64,000 nt of DNA from Flavobacterium potami (GCF_020026915.1 NZ_JAINUY010000001.1:1116001-1180000), one strand, 5' to 3'. Shown: positions 17,341 through 27,911, counted from the first letter of the stretch. Translations and numbers: made by a program. Notes: generated from the letters alone by a model not told the origin.

Positions 17341-18526
17341 AACCTTTGAGCCTTTGTCCCTTTATTAAAGCTTCCAAAAAATAATAATCAGCATAGATTA
17401 TTGGTTCATCGATTTCGTCGTGTTTTGGCCAGTTTCCAGTACTGTGATCAAATAGGAAAGGCGCTTTGATTTGCGTATCCAAAATGTATTGGTCTGTTTG
17501 TACGGAAGCCATTAGTCTATCGGCGAAAGCCAGATAATTTTTATTATGGGTGTAAGTATACAATTCGTATAATCCTGAAGCCATGACCATTGCGGCAGAA
17601 ACATCTCGAGGAGCATTTGGAATACTTGGATCTTTAAAATCCCAATACGGAATTCCGTCTTCTGGTAGATTTTTATTTGCCATAAAATAGTGTGCTGTTC
17701 CTTCTGCTTGATTTAAATAAGCTGGATCTTTTGTATAACGATAAGACATAGTAAATCCGTAAACTGCCCAAGCCTGACCGCGCGCCCAAACCGAATCATC
17801 ATTGTAACCTTGAAGCGTTGTTTTCTTTCTCACTGTTCCTGTTGTCGGATTATAATCGATAACGTGATAACAGGAATTGTCTTCTCTAAACTGATTTTTT
17901 AAAGTCGTATTAGCATGCTGAATCGCAACATTACGGTATTTCGGATTTCCAGATATTTTAGAAGCTTCAAAAAGAAGTTCCAAATTCATCATATTATCAA
18001 TGATTACAGGAAAATCCCAAATTTCTTTGTTGAAATCCCAAGAACGAATTGAACCCACTTTTGGATTAAACCTTTTGCATAAAGTTTCTGCGCCTTTCAC
18101 AATTACCGCTTCGTATTCTTTCTTGTTTTCCACTTTTAGAGCTTCTCCAAAACTGCAAAACACTTTAAAACCTACGTCATGCGAATTGCTATTAACGCTT
18201 TCCTTTTTACTGAAAGGAGTCCATTTTTGAGCTTGTTCTTTGTATTTTGAATCGCCTGTCAATCGGTACAATTGCCATAGATTTCCAGCAAAAAAACCGC
18301 TGGTCCAATCTCTTGATGGTACTTTGCGAATTTCAAGTGTTTTAATATTCATGCTTCTTGGCATCGACATTGAATCAACTGGGTAATCTAACAGCATTTT
18401 GTAACGCGTATTCAGTTTTTCAGTCGTTGCTGAGATGTTTTTGGTTTGAGGGTTAACCCTAGACTTGCATGCTGTTGCCAGCGATGCAAAGCCTAGAATT
18501 AGATAAATGAAACTGACATTCTTCAT
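17333..18526 (-). CDS. GH88 unsaturated uronyl hydrolase (lipoprotein)
   Basis: This enzyme hydrates and cleaves 4,5-unsaturated uronic acids from the non-reducing end of oligosaccharides released by polysaccharide lyases. The 397-residue product is an (alpha/alpha)6-barrel with Asp117 in SHDVGF and Asp177 in IIDNMMN. The 60-residue spacing matches the catalytic pair of Bacillus UGL (D88, D149). DVSAAMVMASGLYEL and HSTGNWP are also typical. The start at 18526 gives a lipoprotein signal with lipobox LATAC; an upstream ATG would add 11 charged or aromatic residues. Its presence implies that the locus target is first cut by a lyase. Confidence 0.9.
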   Translation of the reverse strand: MKNVSFIYLILGFASLATACKSRVNPQTKNISATTEKLNTRYKMLLDYPVDSMSMPRSMNIKTLEIRKVPSRDWTSGFFAGNLWQLYRLTGDSKYKEQAQKWTPFSKKESVNSNSHDVGFKVFCSFGEALKVENKKEYEAVIVKGAETLCKRFNPKVGSIRSWDFNKEIWDFPVIIDNMMNLELLFEASKISGNPKYRNVAIQHANTTLKNQFREDNSCYHVIDYNPTTGTVRKKTTLQGYNDDSVWARGQAWAVYGFTMSYRYTKDPAYLNQAEGTAHYFMANKNLPEDGIPYWDFKDPSIPNAPRDVSAAMVMASGLYELYTYTHNKNYLAFADRLMASVQTDQYILDTQIKAPFLFDHSTGNWPKHDEIDEPIIYADYYFLEALIKGQRLKGSK

Positions 18527-18549
18527 ATTAAAATAATATATATTGTGAT

Positions 18550-18917
18550 ATTTGGACACGGATTGAACGGATTCGCTATCGCGAAGACACTGATTTGCAC
18601 GAATTTTTTTTCACGCAGATTTCCACAGATTAAAGCAGATTTTGCAGATTTTTTAATTTATCTGTATGCTTATAAATTGATTTAATCTGCTCCATCTGCT
18701 TAAATCCTTTTAAATCTGCGTGAAACCAAACATGCCTAATTTTTTTATTTTCTCGCAAATTTTGCAGATTTAAGCTGATTAAAATTGATTAAAAAAAATC
18801 TGCTTTATCTGCCAAAATCCTTTTAAATCTGCGTGAAACCTAATTATGCGCAACGTGATTAAAAAAATCCTTTAAAACCCGCGCTTTTGCGATAGCAAAT
18901 CCGTTTCATCCGCGTTC
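18550..18917. repeat. Nested inverted repeats (GATTGAACGGATT and CAGATT families)
   Basis: The gap of about 400 bases between susD and the GH88 gene is almost entirely repeats. The outer arms pair ACGGATTCGCTATCGCG (left) with GCGATAGCAAATCCGT (right). Inside, several CACGCAGATTTCCACAG / AAATCTGCGTGAAAC units face each other. I see no gene or clear promoter. Confidence 0.65.
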
Positions 18918-18924
18918 CATATTA

Positions 18925-20445
18925 TTAATAACCAGGGTTATTCGGTTTTAAATTCGGATTTATAGCTAATTCTGTTCCAGGCAACGGCCATAAGTAATCT
19001 TTGTTTGGATCGAAATTAGCATGGGGTTCTAAGCCATTTGGTCCAAAAACTTCTGGTCCGATTTTTAATCTTTTGATATCGTACCATCTGATGTATTCAA
19101 AGGCCAGTTCTAATCTTCTTTCATCAATAACCATTTTTCTAAAATCAGCTTGAGAAAGTCCTGGAGTTACATTTGCAGGGAAAGAAACCAGTTTTCCAGC
19201 TTTATTTCTTGCTCTGGCACGAACACGATTTACATAGCCATCTGCTTCTGTTGTTCCGGGAGTAATTTCGTTTAAAGCTTCGGCAGCGGTTAATAAAACT
19301 TCTGCAAAACGCATTGTGATATAATTGTGCTGAGAAGTTCTTCCGTTAGCTCCGGCTTTTCCCGGAAAACGGAAATATTTTGCAATGTGCGGGCGTGGTG
19401 CTTTTTCGTTGTCGCTAGAAGGATAAACTTGTAAAGCGCCGCCCGGACCCGTTTTTTTTCTAATAATCGTATCAAAACTTACGGCTCTTCTGTAATCTCT
19501 CTGATCCCAAGTATTGAATACTTTTAAGGAAGGAACAGCAACCGAAAATCCCTGTCCGTAACTGTAACTGTCATCTTTTAAAGATCCTGTAAAAAACGCT
19601 GTATAATCTTGACCGTAATTTCCAGAAGTTAAGTTGTTAAAATCAACAGTAAAAAGCGGTTCTTTTAAAGATGCGGTTTTTGTAGCATTGAACAAATCCT
19701 GAAAATCAGCATCCAAACCTAAACCAAATTTTGCTTCATTTGTAATAACATACTTAGCCTCGTCATACGCTTTTTGAAAGTTTCCTAAAGTAAGGTAAAC
19801 AGAGGCTAAATATCCTGCAGCTGTTCCTTTTCCCGGAACTGCTTTAACTTTTGGTTTATCTTCCAGCCATTGTTTGGCAAATTCTAAGTCGGCAATAATT
19901 TTAGGATAAACGTCGGCTTCTTTGGTTTTACTAATGGTATTAACCTGATTTACATCATTCACAACAAAATCAATATACGGAATGTCTCCAAAAAGACGAA
20001 CCAGATGATAATAAGTAAAAGCTCTCGCAAAATAAGCCTGAGCGACAATAGCATTTACTTTTGCTGGATCGCCAGGAGTTTTTTTAGCGCCTTCTATTGC
20101 CTGATTTGCGGCAGTTATAATAACATAAGACTGCGGCCAAAAATTCGCAACAAGTGCATTTGTATCATTCATACTCATATCATTAACATCGATACGAGCT
20201 GCCTGTGTTGTTCTGTCTCCAATATCAGACATATCGTCACGAAGCATTAAGGCAATGGTAAATTCTCTTCCCCAATAGTTATTATGGGCAATATTAGCAA
20301 AAGCGCCATTGACAGCAGCCTGCAAATCGTCTGTGTTGTTAAAAAAGTTGTCTGGACGAATAACTCCAACTGGATGTTCTTCCAGATCAGAACAGCTAAA
20401 AAAAGCTAATGTTCCGAATATTAAAAAAGCGATATATTTTTTCAT
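18925..20445 (-). CDS. SusD/RagB-family glycan-binding lipoprotein
   Basis: This is the outer-membrane partner of the adjacent SusC. The 506 residues start with a lipoprotein signal (lipobox FFSC, Cys18), then SusD-like TPR helices (AYFARAFTYYHLVRLFGDIPY at about residue 137 is the signature). The end has the typical RWYDIKRLKIG and YLWPLPGTELAINPNLKPN. It captures oligosaccharides and acts as a lid on the TonB-dependent channel. It starts 16 bases after susC stops, so both are on one transcript. The substrate is inferred from neighbours to be a uronate-containing glycan. Confidence 0.93.
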   Translation of the reverse strand: MKKYIAFLIFGTLAFFSCSDLEEHPVGVIRPDNFFNNTDDLQAAVNGAFANIAHNNYWGREFTIALMLRDDMSDIGDRTTQAARIDVNDMSMNDTNALVANFWPQSYVIITAANQAIEGAKKTPGDPAKVNAIVAQAYFARAFTYYHLVRLFGDIPYIDFVVNDVNQVNTISKTKEADVYPKIIADLEFAKQWLEDKPKVKAVPGKGTAAGYLASVYLTLGNFQKAYDEAKYVITNEAKFGLGLDADFQDLFNATKTASLKEPLFTVDFNNLTSGNYGQDYTAFFTGSLKDDSYSYGQGFSVAVPSLKVFNTWDQRDYRRAVSFDTIIRKKTGPGGALQVYPSSDNEKAPRPHIAKYFRFPGKAGANGRTSQHNYITMRFAEVLLTAAEALNEITPGTTEADGYVNRVRARARNKAGKLVSFPANVTPGLSQADFRKMVIDERRLELAFEYIRWYDIKRLKIGPEVFGPNGLEPHANFDPNKDYLWPLPGTELAINPNLKPNNPGY

Positions 20446-20461
20446 GATAGTTGTAATTAGA

Positions 20462-23400
20462 CTAAAATTTGATGTTGAATCCTACTGTAAACGTTCTCAC
20501 GTTTGGATAACCTCCGTAATCCAAACCTAAATTGGTATTACTTCTTGAATTCGTGTCGTTTAGGTAGTTTGTTTCAGGATCTGTTCCCGGATAATCTGTA
20601 ATCGTCCAAAGGTTTTGTGCACTGATGTAAAAACGAACTTTGTTTAATCCCATTTTCGAAACGATTTTCTCATCTAAACTATATCCTAATGAGATATTTT
20701 TCAAACGAATATAACTTCCATCATAAACAAATCTTGACGTAATTCTTTTCGTTCTTGCTGCATTTGCCGGAACATTTGTATCTGTATTGGTTGGTGTCCA
20801 AGCATCTAGAACTTCTGTCGTTGCGTTGTTGTTTCCCGAAGCCAATTCCATCAAAGTATAATTCAGAATTTGATTGCCTTGCGAACCTTGAAAGAAGATA
20901 TTCAAATCCAGATTTTTATAAGTGAAATCATTATTAAATCCGAAGATGAAATCTGGGTTTGGATTTCCGATAATGGTTTTGTCTTGAGAGTCTAGTTTTC
21001 CGTCTCCATTCACATCTCTGAATTTCTCACCTCCAGGAGCGGTTTCAAAGTTTCCAGGCAAAACGGCTTCTCCTTGCTGAATTACGCCATCATAAATAAA
21101 TCCGAAGAAAGAACCAACAGGTTGTCCGACTCTCAAAATCTGCGATTCAGTTGCCAAAAAGTGACCTGGAGCTGAGTTGATTAAAAGATCTTTATTATCG
21201 GCTAATTTTAATACTTTGTTTTTGTTTGAAGAAATATTAAAACTCGTGGACCAAGTAAAATCGGCACCAATGAAGTTTTTGGTATTAATGCCTAGTTCCC
21301 AACCTTTATTTTCTAATTCTCCAACATTTTGAAGCTGTGATGCAATTCCGGAAACTCCTGGAAGAGGTCTGTTGAATAATAAATCTTTAGTAATCGTTTT
21401 ATAATAATCGGCTGTAATGCTGATTCTGTTGTCGAATAAACCTAAATCAATTCCGTAATCTTGCTGATAGGAAGTTTCCCATTTCAAATTCGGATTATCT
21501 AATGAAGTCAGCTGAACCGCATTTACAATTACATCGCCGCTCACATCATAAATTTCAGAAAATCTGGAAAGGGTAGAATAGGCGCCAATTGACGGATTTC
21601 CTGTTGCTCCGTAACTTGCTCTTAATTTTAAATTTGAAACCGTTTTACTATCTTTTAAGAAGTTTTCTTTTCCAATATTCCATCCAATTGCACCAGAAGG
21701 AAAAGTTCCGTATTTGTAGTTTTTACTAAAGCTGGAAGAACCGTCTCGTCTGGCTGTAAAGGTTAGTAAATACTTGTCATCATAATCAAAATTCAACCTT
21801 CCGAAAGCAGAAATCAATTCGGTTTCAGATAAATTAGAATCTGGTTTTAAGAATACCGTTCCCGCACCCAAATTTCTGTAGGAGTTGGTATTGGTTAAAA
21901 ATCCTCTTGAAGCAGCGTATGAACTTTCGTTTTTATTTTTTTGGTAGGAGTAGCCGGCTAAAACCGTCAGCATTCCTTTCGCTATAATTTCACGTTTAAA
22001 AGTCAAATAATTCTCTGTCAAGAAAGAAGAAAATCGGGTATTGTTTACAGAAGCTTCTCCTTTAATATTTTTCCCTGCAATTAAAGTAGAAGGAATAAAT
22101 CTTCCTGTTTGCGAATTGTTATCTGTTAAACCTAGAGTCGTTTTAAAATCAAGATCTTTTGTGATTTGATATTGCGCAAAGAAATTATTTCGATTGACAA
22201 TAGAAACGGTTTCTAGAATATTTTCCATTGCGGTAGCGTATGGATTATCGATATCATCTCCAATTGGAGCTGTTGTGGTATAGGTTCCGTCTGCATTGTA
22301 AATTCCTTTATCTGGCATAAAACGGTACGCAGCAGCAATTACTCCGGCCGCACCAGTTCCTCCGGCTCCGGTCTGGCTTATAATTCCTTCTTTGTTTTGT
22401 TTGCTTGTAAAATTGTTTAAACCCACTTTTAACTTGGGAGTCAGATTTGCTTCAAGATTCGCTACAATCGTGTATTTATCAATTCCTGAATTAATTACAA
22501 CTCCGTCTTGATTGAAATACGTTCCCGAAACATAATATTTGATATCTTCTGAACCTCCAGAAAATGATAATTGTGTATTCGAAATTATTCCGTCACGATA
22601 GATAATATCCTGCCAGTCAGAATTTGCAGGACCTTGTGTATGTGTTGTAAAACTTTTACGATAAGCAGCAAATTGATCGGCATTCAATAAATGTAATTTG
22701 TTGTTTACGGACTGTATAGAAGTAGAATTGCTAAACTCAATTACTGGTTTTCCTGGTTTTCCCTTTTTGGTGGTAACCATAATAACCCCGTTAGAACCTC
22801 TGGATCCGTAAATTGCCGTTGCCGAGGCATCTTTTAAAACTTCAATAGAAGCAATATCTTGTGGTGCAGGCATGGCAACTCCGGCAAAACCATCCACAAC
22901 TATAAGCGCATCGCCACTAGCGTTAATAGAAGTTCCTCCACGAACTCTGATTTTTACGGGTGCGCCTGGTTCTCCACCATTATTGGTCATGACAGAAACT
23001 CCCGCTGCACGACCTTGCAAAGCTTGTTCTGCATTTAGAAGCGGAAAAGCGGTTAGTTCTTTTGCTGTAACAGAAGATACAGATCCTGTAATATCACTCT
23101 TTTTACGGGTACCGTAACCCACTACAATAACTTCATCAAGTGCTTTTGTATCTGGTTTTAAACTTACATTGATCACGCTTTTGGTTCCAACTGGAATTTC
23201 AACAGTTTGAAATCCAACAAAATTGAAAACTAAAACGGCATTTTTTTCTCCAACAATTACGGTGTAATTTCCATCCATATCGGCAGAAGCTCCGACCGAA
23301 GAATTTTTGATGTAAACATTAGCACCAGGAAGTCCGAGTAAATCTTCACTGGAAGTTACTTTTCCGGTAACTTTTCTTTCCTGTGCATTCATCACGATAT

Positions 23401-23464
23401 TTACGAGTAAAAAAGATACTAGTAAACACCATTTAAACGATTTGTTTTTTTGGTGTGTAGACAT
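20462..23464 (-). CDS. SusC-family TonB-dependent outer-membrane transporter
   Basis: This is an oligosaccharide importer of the outer membrane, 1000 residues. After a signal peptide (ending VNIVMNAQ) come a carboxypeptidase-like regulatory domain (about 30-105), the characteristic plug start EVIVVGYGTRKKSDITG, the SusC motif NASGDALIVVDG, a plug (about 115-235) and a 22-strand barrel ending in FTVGFNIKF. It lacks an N-terminal STN domain, so it does not itself signal to an anti-sigma factor. This agrees with control by the hybrid two-component protein encoded just upstream. It pairs with the SusD gene 16 bases downstream. Confidence 0.94.
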   Translation of the reverse strand: MSTHQKNKSFKWCLLVSFLLVNIVMNAQERKVTGKVTSSEDLLGLPGANVYIKNSSVGASADMDGNYTVIVGEKNAVLVFNFVGFQTVEIPVGTKSVINVSLKPDTKALDEVIVVGYGTRKKSDITGSVSSVTAKELTAFPLLNAEQALQGRAAGVSVMTNNGGEPGAPVKIRVRGGTSINASGDALIVVDGFAGVAMPAPQDIASIEVLKDASATAIYGSRGSNGVIMVTTKKGKPGKPVIEFSNSTSIQSVNNKLHLLNADQFAAYRKSFTTHTQGPANSDWQDIIYRDGIISNTQLSFSGGSEDIKYYVSGTYFNQDGVVINSGIDKYTIVANLEANLTPKLKVGLNNFTSKQNKEGIISQTGAGGTGAAGVIAAAYRFMPDKGIYNADGTYTTTAPIGDDIDNPYATAMENILETVSIVNRNNFFAQYQITKDLDFKTTLGLTDNNSQTGRFIPSTLIAGKNIKGEASVNNTRFSSFLTENYLTFKREIIAKGMLTVLAGYSYQKNKNESSYAASRGFLTNTNSYRNLGAGTVFLKPDSNLSETELISAFGRLNFDYDDKYLLTFTARRDGSSSFSKNYKYGTFPSGAIGWNIGKENFLKDSKTVSNLKLRASYGATGNPSIGAYSTLSRFSEIYDVSGDVIVNAVQLTSLDNPNLKWETSYQQDYGIDLGLFDNRISITADYYKTITKDLLFNRPLPGVSGIASQLQNVGELENKGWELGINTKNFIGADFTWSTSFNISSNKNKVLKLADNKDLLINSAPGHFLATESQILRVGQPVGSFFGFIYDGVIQQGEAVLPGNFETAPGGEKFRDVNGDGKLDSQDKTIIGNPNPDFIFGFNNDFTYKNLDLNIFFQGSQGNQILNYTLMELASGNNNATTEVLDAWTPTNTDTNVPANAARTKRITSRFVYDGSYIRLKNISLGYSLDEKIVSKMGLNKVRFYISAQNLWTITDYPGTDPETNYLNDTNSRSNTNLGLDYGGYPNVRTFTVGFNIKF

Positions 23465-23586
23465 TCATTTTGTGGTTTAAGTTAATAAGTTAGATAAAGT
23501 AGAAAAGCAATAAACTCATTCCGATTATGATAATGACAAATAGAATTTGCAGTAATAAGAAGTTTGTTTTTTTGATTTTCATATCG

Positions 23587-23622
23587 CAAATGTAGAAGCC
23601 AAAAAAGAAATAGAAATACAAA
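23587..23622 (-). promoter_or_regulatory. Candidate promoter of the susCD operon
   Basis: On the minus strand TACATTTG (23594-23587) fits the -7 consensus, with TTTG (23622-23619) 24 bases upstream, slightly long. The leader to the susC ATG would be about 115 bases, room for a regulator site. Confidence 0.4.
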
Positions 23623-23627
23623 AAAGG

Positions 23628-23660
23628 GTATCTAAAAATACAGATACCCTTTTTAAAGCC
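23628..23660 (-). terminator. Terminator after hybrid sensor gene
   Basis: AAAAAGGGTATCT and AGATACCCTTTTT form a 13-bp stem around an 8-base loop, some 20 bases past the minus-strand stop of the hybrid sensor. It isolates that gene from susC. Confidence 0.75.
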
Positions 23661-23678
23661 TTTAAAAACAAGGAATGG

Positions 23679-26600
23679 TTATGATGTCACCGAAGATTTG
23701 TAAAATTTATCAGAATATTGAGATGGAGTTTCGCCATACTTTTTCTGGAAACATTTGCTAAAGTATTTCGGATTATTAAAACCAACTTTATAGCTAATTT
23801 CAGAAACGTTCAATTTGTTTTGTTCTAATAATTGAGCTGCGCGTTTTAATCTTATTTCGTGAATAAATTCATTTGGTGTGCAGTTGGTCCAGGCTTTGAT
23901 TTTTAAAAATAACATAGTTCTGCTGACACCTAATTCGGAACAGAAAAAAGGAATGTCGAATTGTTCGTTTGAGATATTTTCTTCGACAATTTTAAATGCT
24001 TTTTTCAAAAGTTCTTCATCCAGAGAAGAAACTGTGATTTCTGATGGAATGAAACTGTCTTCGCTAGAAAATTTGATTCGTAAACGTTCTGTGGTGTTCA
24101 GAAGGTTTTTTACACGAAGCCTGAATTCCATTAAATTGAAAGGTTTACTGATGTAATCATCAGCACCGCTTTCTAATCCTTCAAATTTGTAAACCAATGA
24201 AGATCTAGACGTTAATAAAATTACAGGAATATGACTGGTTTTAAGGTTTTCTTTGATTTTTGAACACAATTCAGTTCCTACCATTTCGGGCATTATGACA
24301 TCAGAAATAATTAAATTCGGAACAAATTTCAATGCTTTTTCTAAAGCAATTTTACCGTTTTCGGCTTCAATTATGTTGTAGTCTTTTTTGAGTAGATTTT
24401 TCATGAACTTTCTCAAAACCTTATGATCTTCGACAAGTAAAATCGTTTGCTTTTCTTCGTTGACGATTAAATCTTCGAGATCTTCATTTTCAATAATTTC
24501 TGAAGGTTCAAGTTGTGCATTGTATTGTTCGATATCGTCACTGATTTTAAAATCAGGAATAATTTCGCTGTCCAAAAGATGTTCGCGTCCAAGCGGCAAT
24601 GTCACTTTAAAAATAACGCCTCCAGCTGTTTTGTTTGTAATATCGATTTTTCCTTTATGTAATTCCACGATGTTTTTTACAATCGAAAGGCCAATTCCGG
24701 TTCCCTTATTATAATTTTTCTGAACCTGATTGTGCGTCGGAATTTCAAAAAACAAATCAAAAATTTTATCGATATGTTCTTCAGAAATTCCAACTCCTGA
24801 ATCTTCAACTGCGATATAAAGATTCTGATTGTCCTGATTGATTTTAATATGAATTGAACCGCCTTTCGGAGTATATCTAAAAGCATTCGAAATCAAATTA
24901 TAAAAGACACGTTCGAGTTTGTATCGGTCAAAATAGACCAGAATTTCTTCGTTTTCTGTTTCAAACGTATAATCGTAGCCACCGTCTTTGGCGTATTCTA
25001 TAAAAGACAAGAAAATTTCTTTGGTAAATTTGACAATATTTCCGTTTGCCGATTCTAGTGTAACTTGATGATTTTCCAGTTTTCTGAAATCCATTAAACG
25101 ATTAATCAAACTTAATAAATGATTGGCGCTTCCTTCAATAACGAGAAGCTTTTTGTACATTTCATTGGTTCCATTATAATCCGCAAGAATCTGCTGTAAT
25201 GGTCCTAAAATCAACGTTAAAGGTGTTCTGAATTCATGCGAGATATTGGTAAAGAAATCCAGTTTCAGTTTGTTGTTTTCTTCAATTCGCTGTGTTTCCA
25301 AATATTCCAGTTCTAGTTTTTGCTTCAGTCTGGCTTTCGATTTCATAATCCAGATCAAACCGTATAAACCTAGACCAATTATGATTCCATACAACAAAAA
25401 TGCCCAAATACTGCGCCAGGGAGCCGGATTTACAATTACCGTTAATATTGTCGGAGTCTGATTCCAAACACCGTCATTATTTGCACCACGGACTTCAAAA
25501 GTATAGGTTCCAGGATTTTGTATAGCAAAATTGGCTTCGCTGTTTTTAGTCGTAGTCCAGTTGTTTTCCAATCCAACTAAACGATAACTGTATTGATTGT
25601 TTTTGGATCGAATGTAGTTCGGAATGGCAAAATTGATGGTGAAATTCGCCTTGTCGTAATCTAATGTAATAGTGTTGGTAAAACCAATGCTATGTTCTAA
25701 AATTCCATCTTTATCATGTGCATTTATAATTTCGTTTTTGATTTTTAAGTCGGTTATTAAAACCTGTGGTGCATAATTATTTAATGAAATTTTTGACGCA
25801 TCAAAAAACGTAGCACCCGACGGACTTCCAAAATAAAACTGATTTGAACTTAATTTCAGAGCCGAGTTATCATTGAATTCATTACTGGCTAATCCATCCT
25901 TCTGATCGTAAATAACAACCGATTTCTTTACCTGATTGTATTTTATGATTCCTTGATTGGTGCTAATCCAAAGGTTTTTATCGTCATCTTCCAAAATGGA
26001 ATGGATAGAAGTAATAATGGTATTTCCAATTCTCAAATTGATTCGGTTAAATTTCTTTCCTTCAAAATAATGAAGTCCTTTAGCTTTTGTTCCGATCCAG
26101 ATTTTATTTTGAGAATCCTGAAATAAAGTTAAAATATCATCGCCAGATAAAGAAGAATGATCGTAAAAGAAATGCTGAATTTGATATTTCTTCGGATTGA
26201 AATTTCGAAGCGAAATACGATTTAGACCATTCTGAGTTCCGAGCCAGATTGAATTTTGGTTGTCTATTAAAATACTGCGAACCATATTGTTGGTTAGAAA
26301 AACTGGTTTTGTATTATCATTACCAATAATCTCAAATGTTTTGCCGGAAGTATCATAACGAATTAAACCTTTACCAAAAGTCCCGATCCATAAAATTTTA
26401 TTTTCCGCTTTAAGCGAATAGACACCACTTTCCTTTAAAAATTCTCTTAAGTCGGAAGTAATTCTATTGTCTTCAATTTGTCTAGAAATCGTATTATAAG
26501 CGGATAATCCTTTAGAAAAAGTTCCAATCCATAAAATATGATCATCAGAAAGACACATCGCTTTGATGTCATTTTTATTGGATTGTCCCGTTTTGCTGTT

Positions 26601-27770
26601 GATGTAACTTATGGCTTCGGTATTTTTATTGTAAATAGTAATTCCGCCGCCTTCAGTTCCAAAATAAACGTTCTGATTTTTATCTGCAATAATCGAACTC
26701 ACGACATCAAAACTCATCGGAATCTTTTTCGAATTCTGATTGTAGTTAGAGAAATTGACATTCGAAACGTCCCAGAGATTCACGCCCTTGTAATAGCAGC
26801 CAATCCAAATCGAACCTTTTTTATCCATAAAAACAGATTTTACCTTGTCGATTCCGTTGCTATTATTGCTGTTATTTATTTTCTGTAGACTTTTATCCTG
26901 TCCTAAAATATAAATTCCGTCATAAGAACCAATCCATAAATCTCCTTGATTGTCAATTACTAAAGACCGAATATCAGTATTGATCTCATTGTATTTTTCG
27001 TTCGCTAAAAAAGAGACATATTTTTTTTGTTTTTGGTCGAATTTCAAAAGGCCTTTGTTCTTTGTACCAACCCATAGATTTCCGTCCTTTCCTTCGATAA
27101 CGGATTGAACAGTCAGTAAATCTATCGTGTTTAACGGATAGTTTTTAAATGATAATTTGCCATTCTTTCTACTAGTTAGCTGACATAAACCTTTTGTGGT
27201 TCCAATCCATATTTCTCCTTTTTTGGTTTTTAGAATACTAAGAATATTGTTGCTGGGAAGAGTAGAAGCATCATCATCAGAATGAAAAACGGAACTAAAA
27301 AGACCAGATTTTTTATTCAAAATTGTCAACCCCTTTGAAGTTCCAAACCACATTTCGCCGCCAATTTCCCTAATACTCCAAACAGCATTATTACTTATGG
27401 TATGATTGGCAGGAGTGTGAAGATATCTTGTAAAACGATTCGAAACTGGATCATAGCAGTTTAAACCATTGTAAGTTCCAACCCAGATTTTTCCTGAATT
27501 GTCTTCTTCAATTGCCAAAATATCATTATTGCTGATGGAATATTTATCAGATGTATCATTTCTGAAAATAGTAAATCTACTTCCATCATATTTATTTAAA
27601 CCATCGCGGGTTCCAAACCACATTTGCCCCAATTTATCCTGATGAATAGCAATTACGGAACTCTGCGAAAGTCCGTCGGTTGTAGAGAAATTTTTTAGAC
27701 GGTATTTATTTTGGGAAAATGAATTTCCAATAACAAATACAATTGCGAGAAAAGCTATTTTATATTTCAT
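23679..27770 (-). CDS. Hybrid two-component system regulator (one-protein sensor, kinase, receiver, AraC)
   Basis: This inner-membrane regulator of 1363 residues very likely senses a glycan fragment in the periplasm and activates the susCD PUL. After a signal peptide come about 14 propeller repeats (MWFGTRDGLNKYD, IWIGTTKGLCQL and similar) and a Y_Y_Y domain ending near residue 775. A transmembrane helix follows at about 783-810, then a HisKA domain with FFTNISHEFRTPLT (His near 843), and an ATPase domain (NLISNAFRYTPKGG, GVGISEEHID, GTGIGLSIV). The receiver has the phospho-acceptor Asp in IISDVIMPEM (near 1156), and an AraC HTH ends at YFSKCFQKKYGETPSQ. All key residues are present. The gene is flanked by a terminator and a palindrome. 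Confidence 0.95.
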   Translation of the reverse strand: MKYKIAFLAIVFVIGNSFSQNKYRLKNFSTTDGLSQSSVIAIHQDKLGQMWFGTRDGLNKYDGSRFTIFRNDTSDKYSISNNDILAIEEDNSGKIWVGTYNGLNCYDPVSNRFTRYLHTPANHTISNNAVWSIREIGGEMWFGTSKGLTILNKKSGLFSSVFHSDDDASTLPSNNILSILKTKKGEIWIGTTKGLCQLTSRKNGKLSFKNYPLNTIDLLTVQSVIEGKDGNLWVGTKNKGLLKFDQKQKKYVSFLANEKYNEINTDIRSLVIDNQGDLWIGSYDGIYILGQDKSLQKINNSNNSNGIDKVKSVFMDKKGSIWIGCYYKGVNLWDVSNVNFSNYNQNSKKIPMSFDVVSSIIADKNQNVYFGTEGGGITIYNKNTEAISYINSKTGQSNKNDIKAMCLSDDHILWIGTFSKGLSAYNTISRQIEDNRITSDLREFLKESGVYSLKAENKILWIGTFGKGLIRYDTSGKTFEIIGNDNTKPVFLTNNMVRSILIDNQNSIWLGTQNGLNRISLRNFNPKKYQIQHFFYDHSSLSGDDILTLFQDSQNKIWIGTKAKGLHYFEGKKFNRINLRIGNTIITSIHSILEDDDKNLWISTNQGIIKYNQVKKSVVIYDQKDGLASNEFNDNSALKLSSNQFYFGSPSGATFFDASKISLNNYAPQVLITDLKIKNEIINAHDKDGILEHSIGFTNTITLDYDKANFTINFAIPNYIRSKNNQYSYRLVGLENNWTTTKNSEANFAIQNPGTYTFEVRGANNDGVWNQTPTILTVIVNPAPWRSIWAFLLYGIIIGLGLYGLIWIMKSKARLKQKLELEYLETQRIEENNKLKLDFFTNISHEFRTPLTLILGPLQQILADYNGTNEMYKKLLVIEGSANHLLSLINRLMDFRKLENHQVTLESANGNIVKFTKEIFLSFIEYAKDGGYDYTFETENEEILVYFDRYKLERVFYNLISNAFRYTPKGGSIHIKINQDNQNLYIAVEDSGVGISEEHIDKIFDLFFEIPTHNQVQKNYNKGTGIGLSIVKNIVELHKGKIDITNKTAGGVIFKVTLPLGREHLLDSEIIPDFKISDDIEQYNAQLEPSEIIENEDLEDLIVNEEKQTILLVEDHKVLRKFMKNLLKKDYNIIEAENGKIALEKALKFVPNLIISDVIMPEMVGTELCSKIKENLKTSHIPVILLTSRSSLVYKFEGLESGADDYISKPFNLMEFRLRVKNLLNTTERLRIKFSSEDSFIPSEITVSSLDEELLKKAFKIVEENISNEQFDIPFFCSELGVSRTMLFLKIKAWTNCTPNEFIHEIRLKRAAQLLEQNKLNVSEISYKVGFNNPKYFSKCFQKKYGETPSQYSDKFYKSSVTS

Positions 27771-27791
27771 AGCGTTATATTTAATGTTTTT

Positions 27792-27911
27792 TTAGCCACG
27801 AATTCACGAATTTTCTCTAATCTGTTTGGCGATTATTTTTGTGTTGAAATGGCTAAAATTTCACGAATTATTCAGATTAAGAATGTAAATAATTCGTGAA
27901 TTCGTGGCTAA
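27792..27911. repeat. 21-bp perfect inverted repeat (TTAGCCACGAATTC family)
   Basis: The left arm at 27792-27812 starts TTAGCCACGAATTCACGA and the right arm at 27891-27911 is its perfect complement (21 bp). A 78-base centre carries a second partial copy (GGCTAAAATTTCACGAATTA). It lies between the hybrid sensor and the beta-helix gene, both on the minus strand. Confidence 0.75.

Noticed and set aside
23679..27770. Splitting the hybrid regulator into separate sensor and response-regulator genes
   Set aside because: One continuous frame holds propeller, kinase, receiver and AraC domains with no internal stop or start-like junction.
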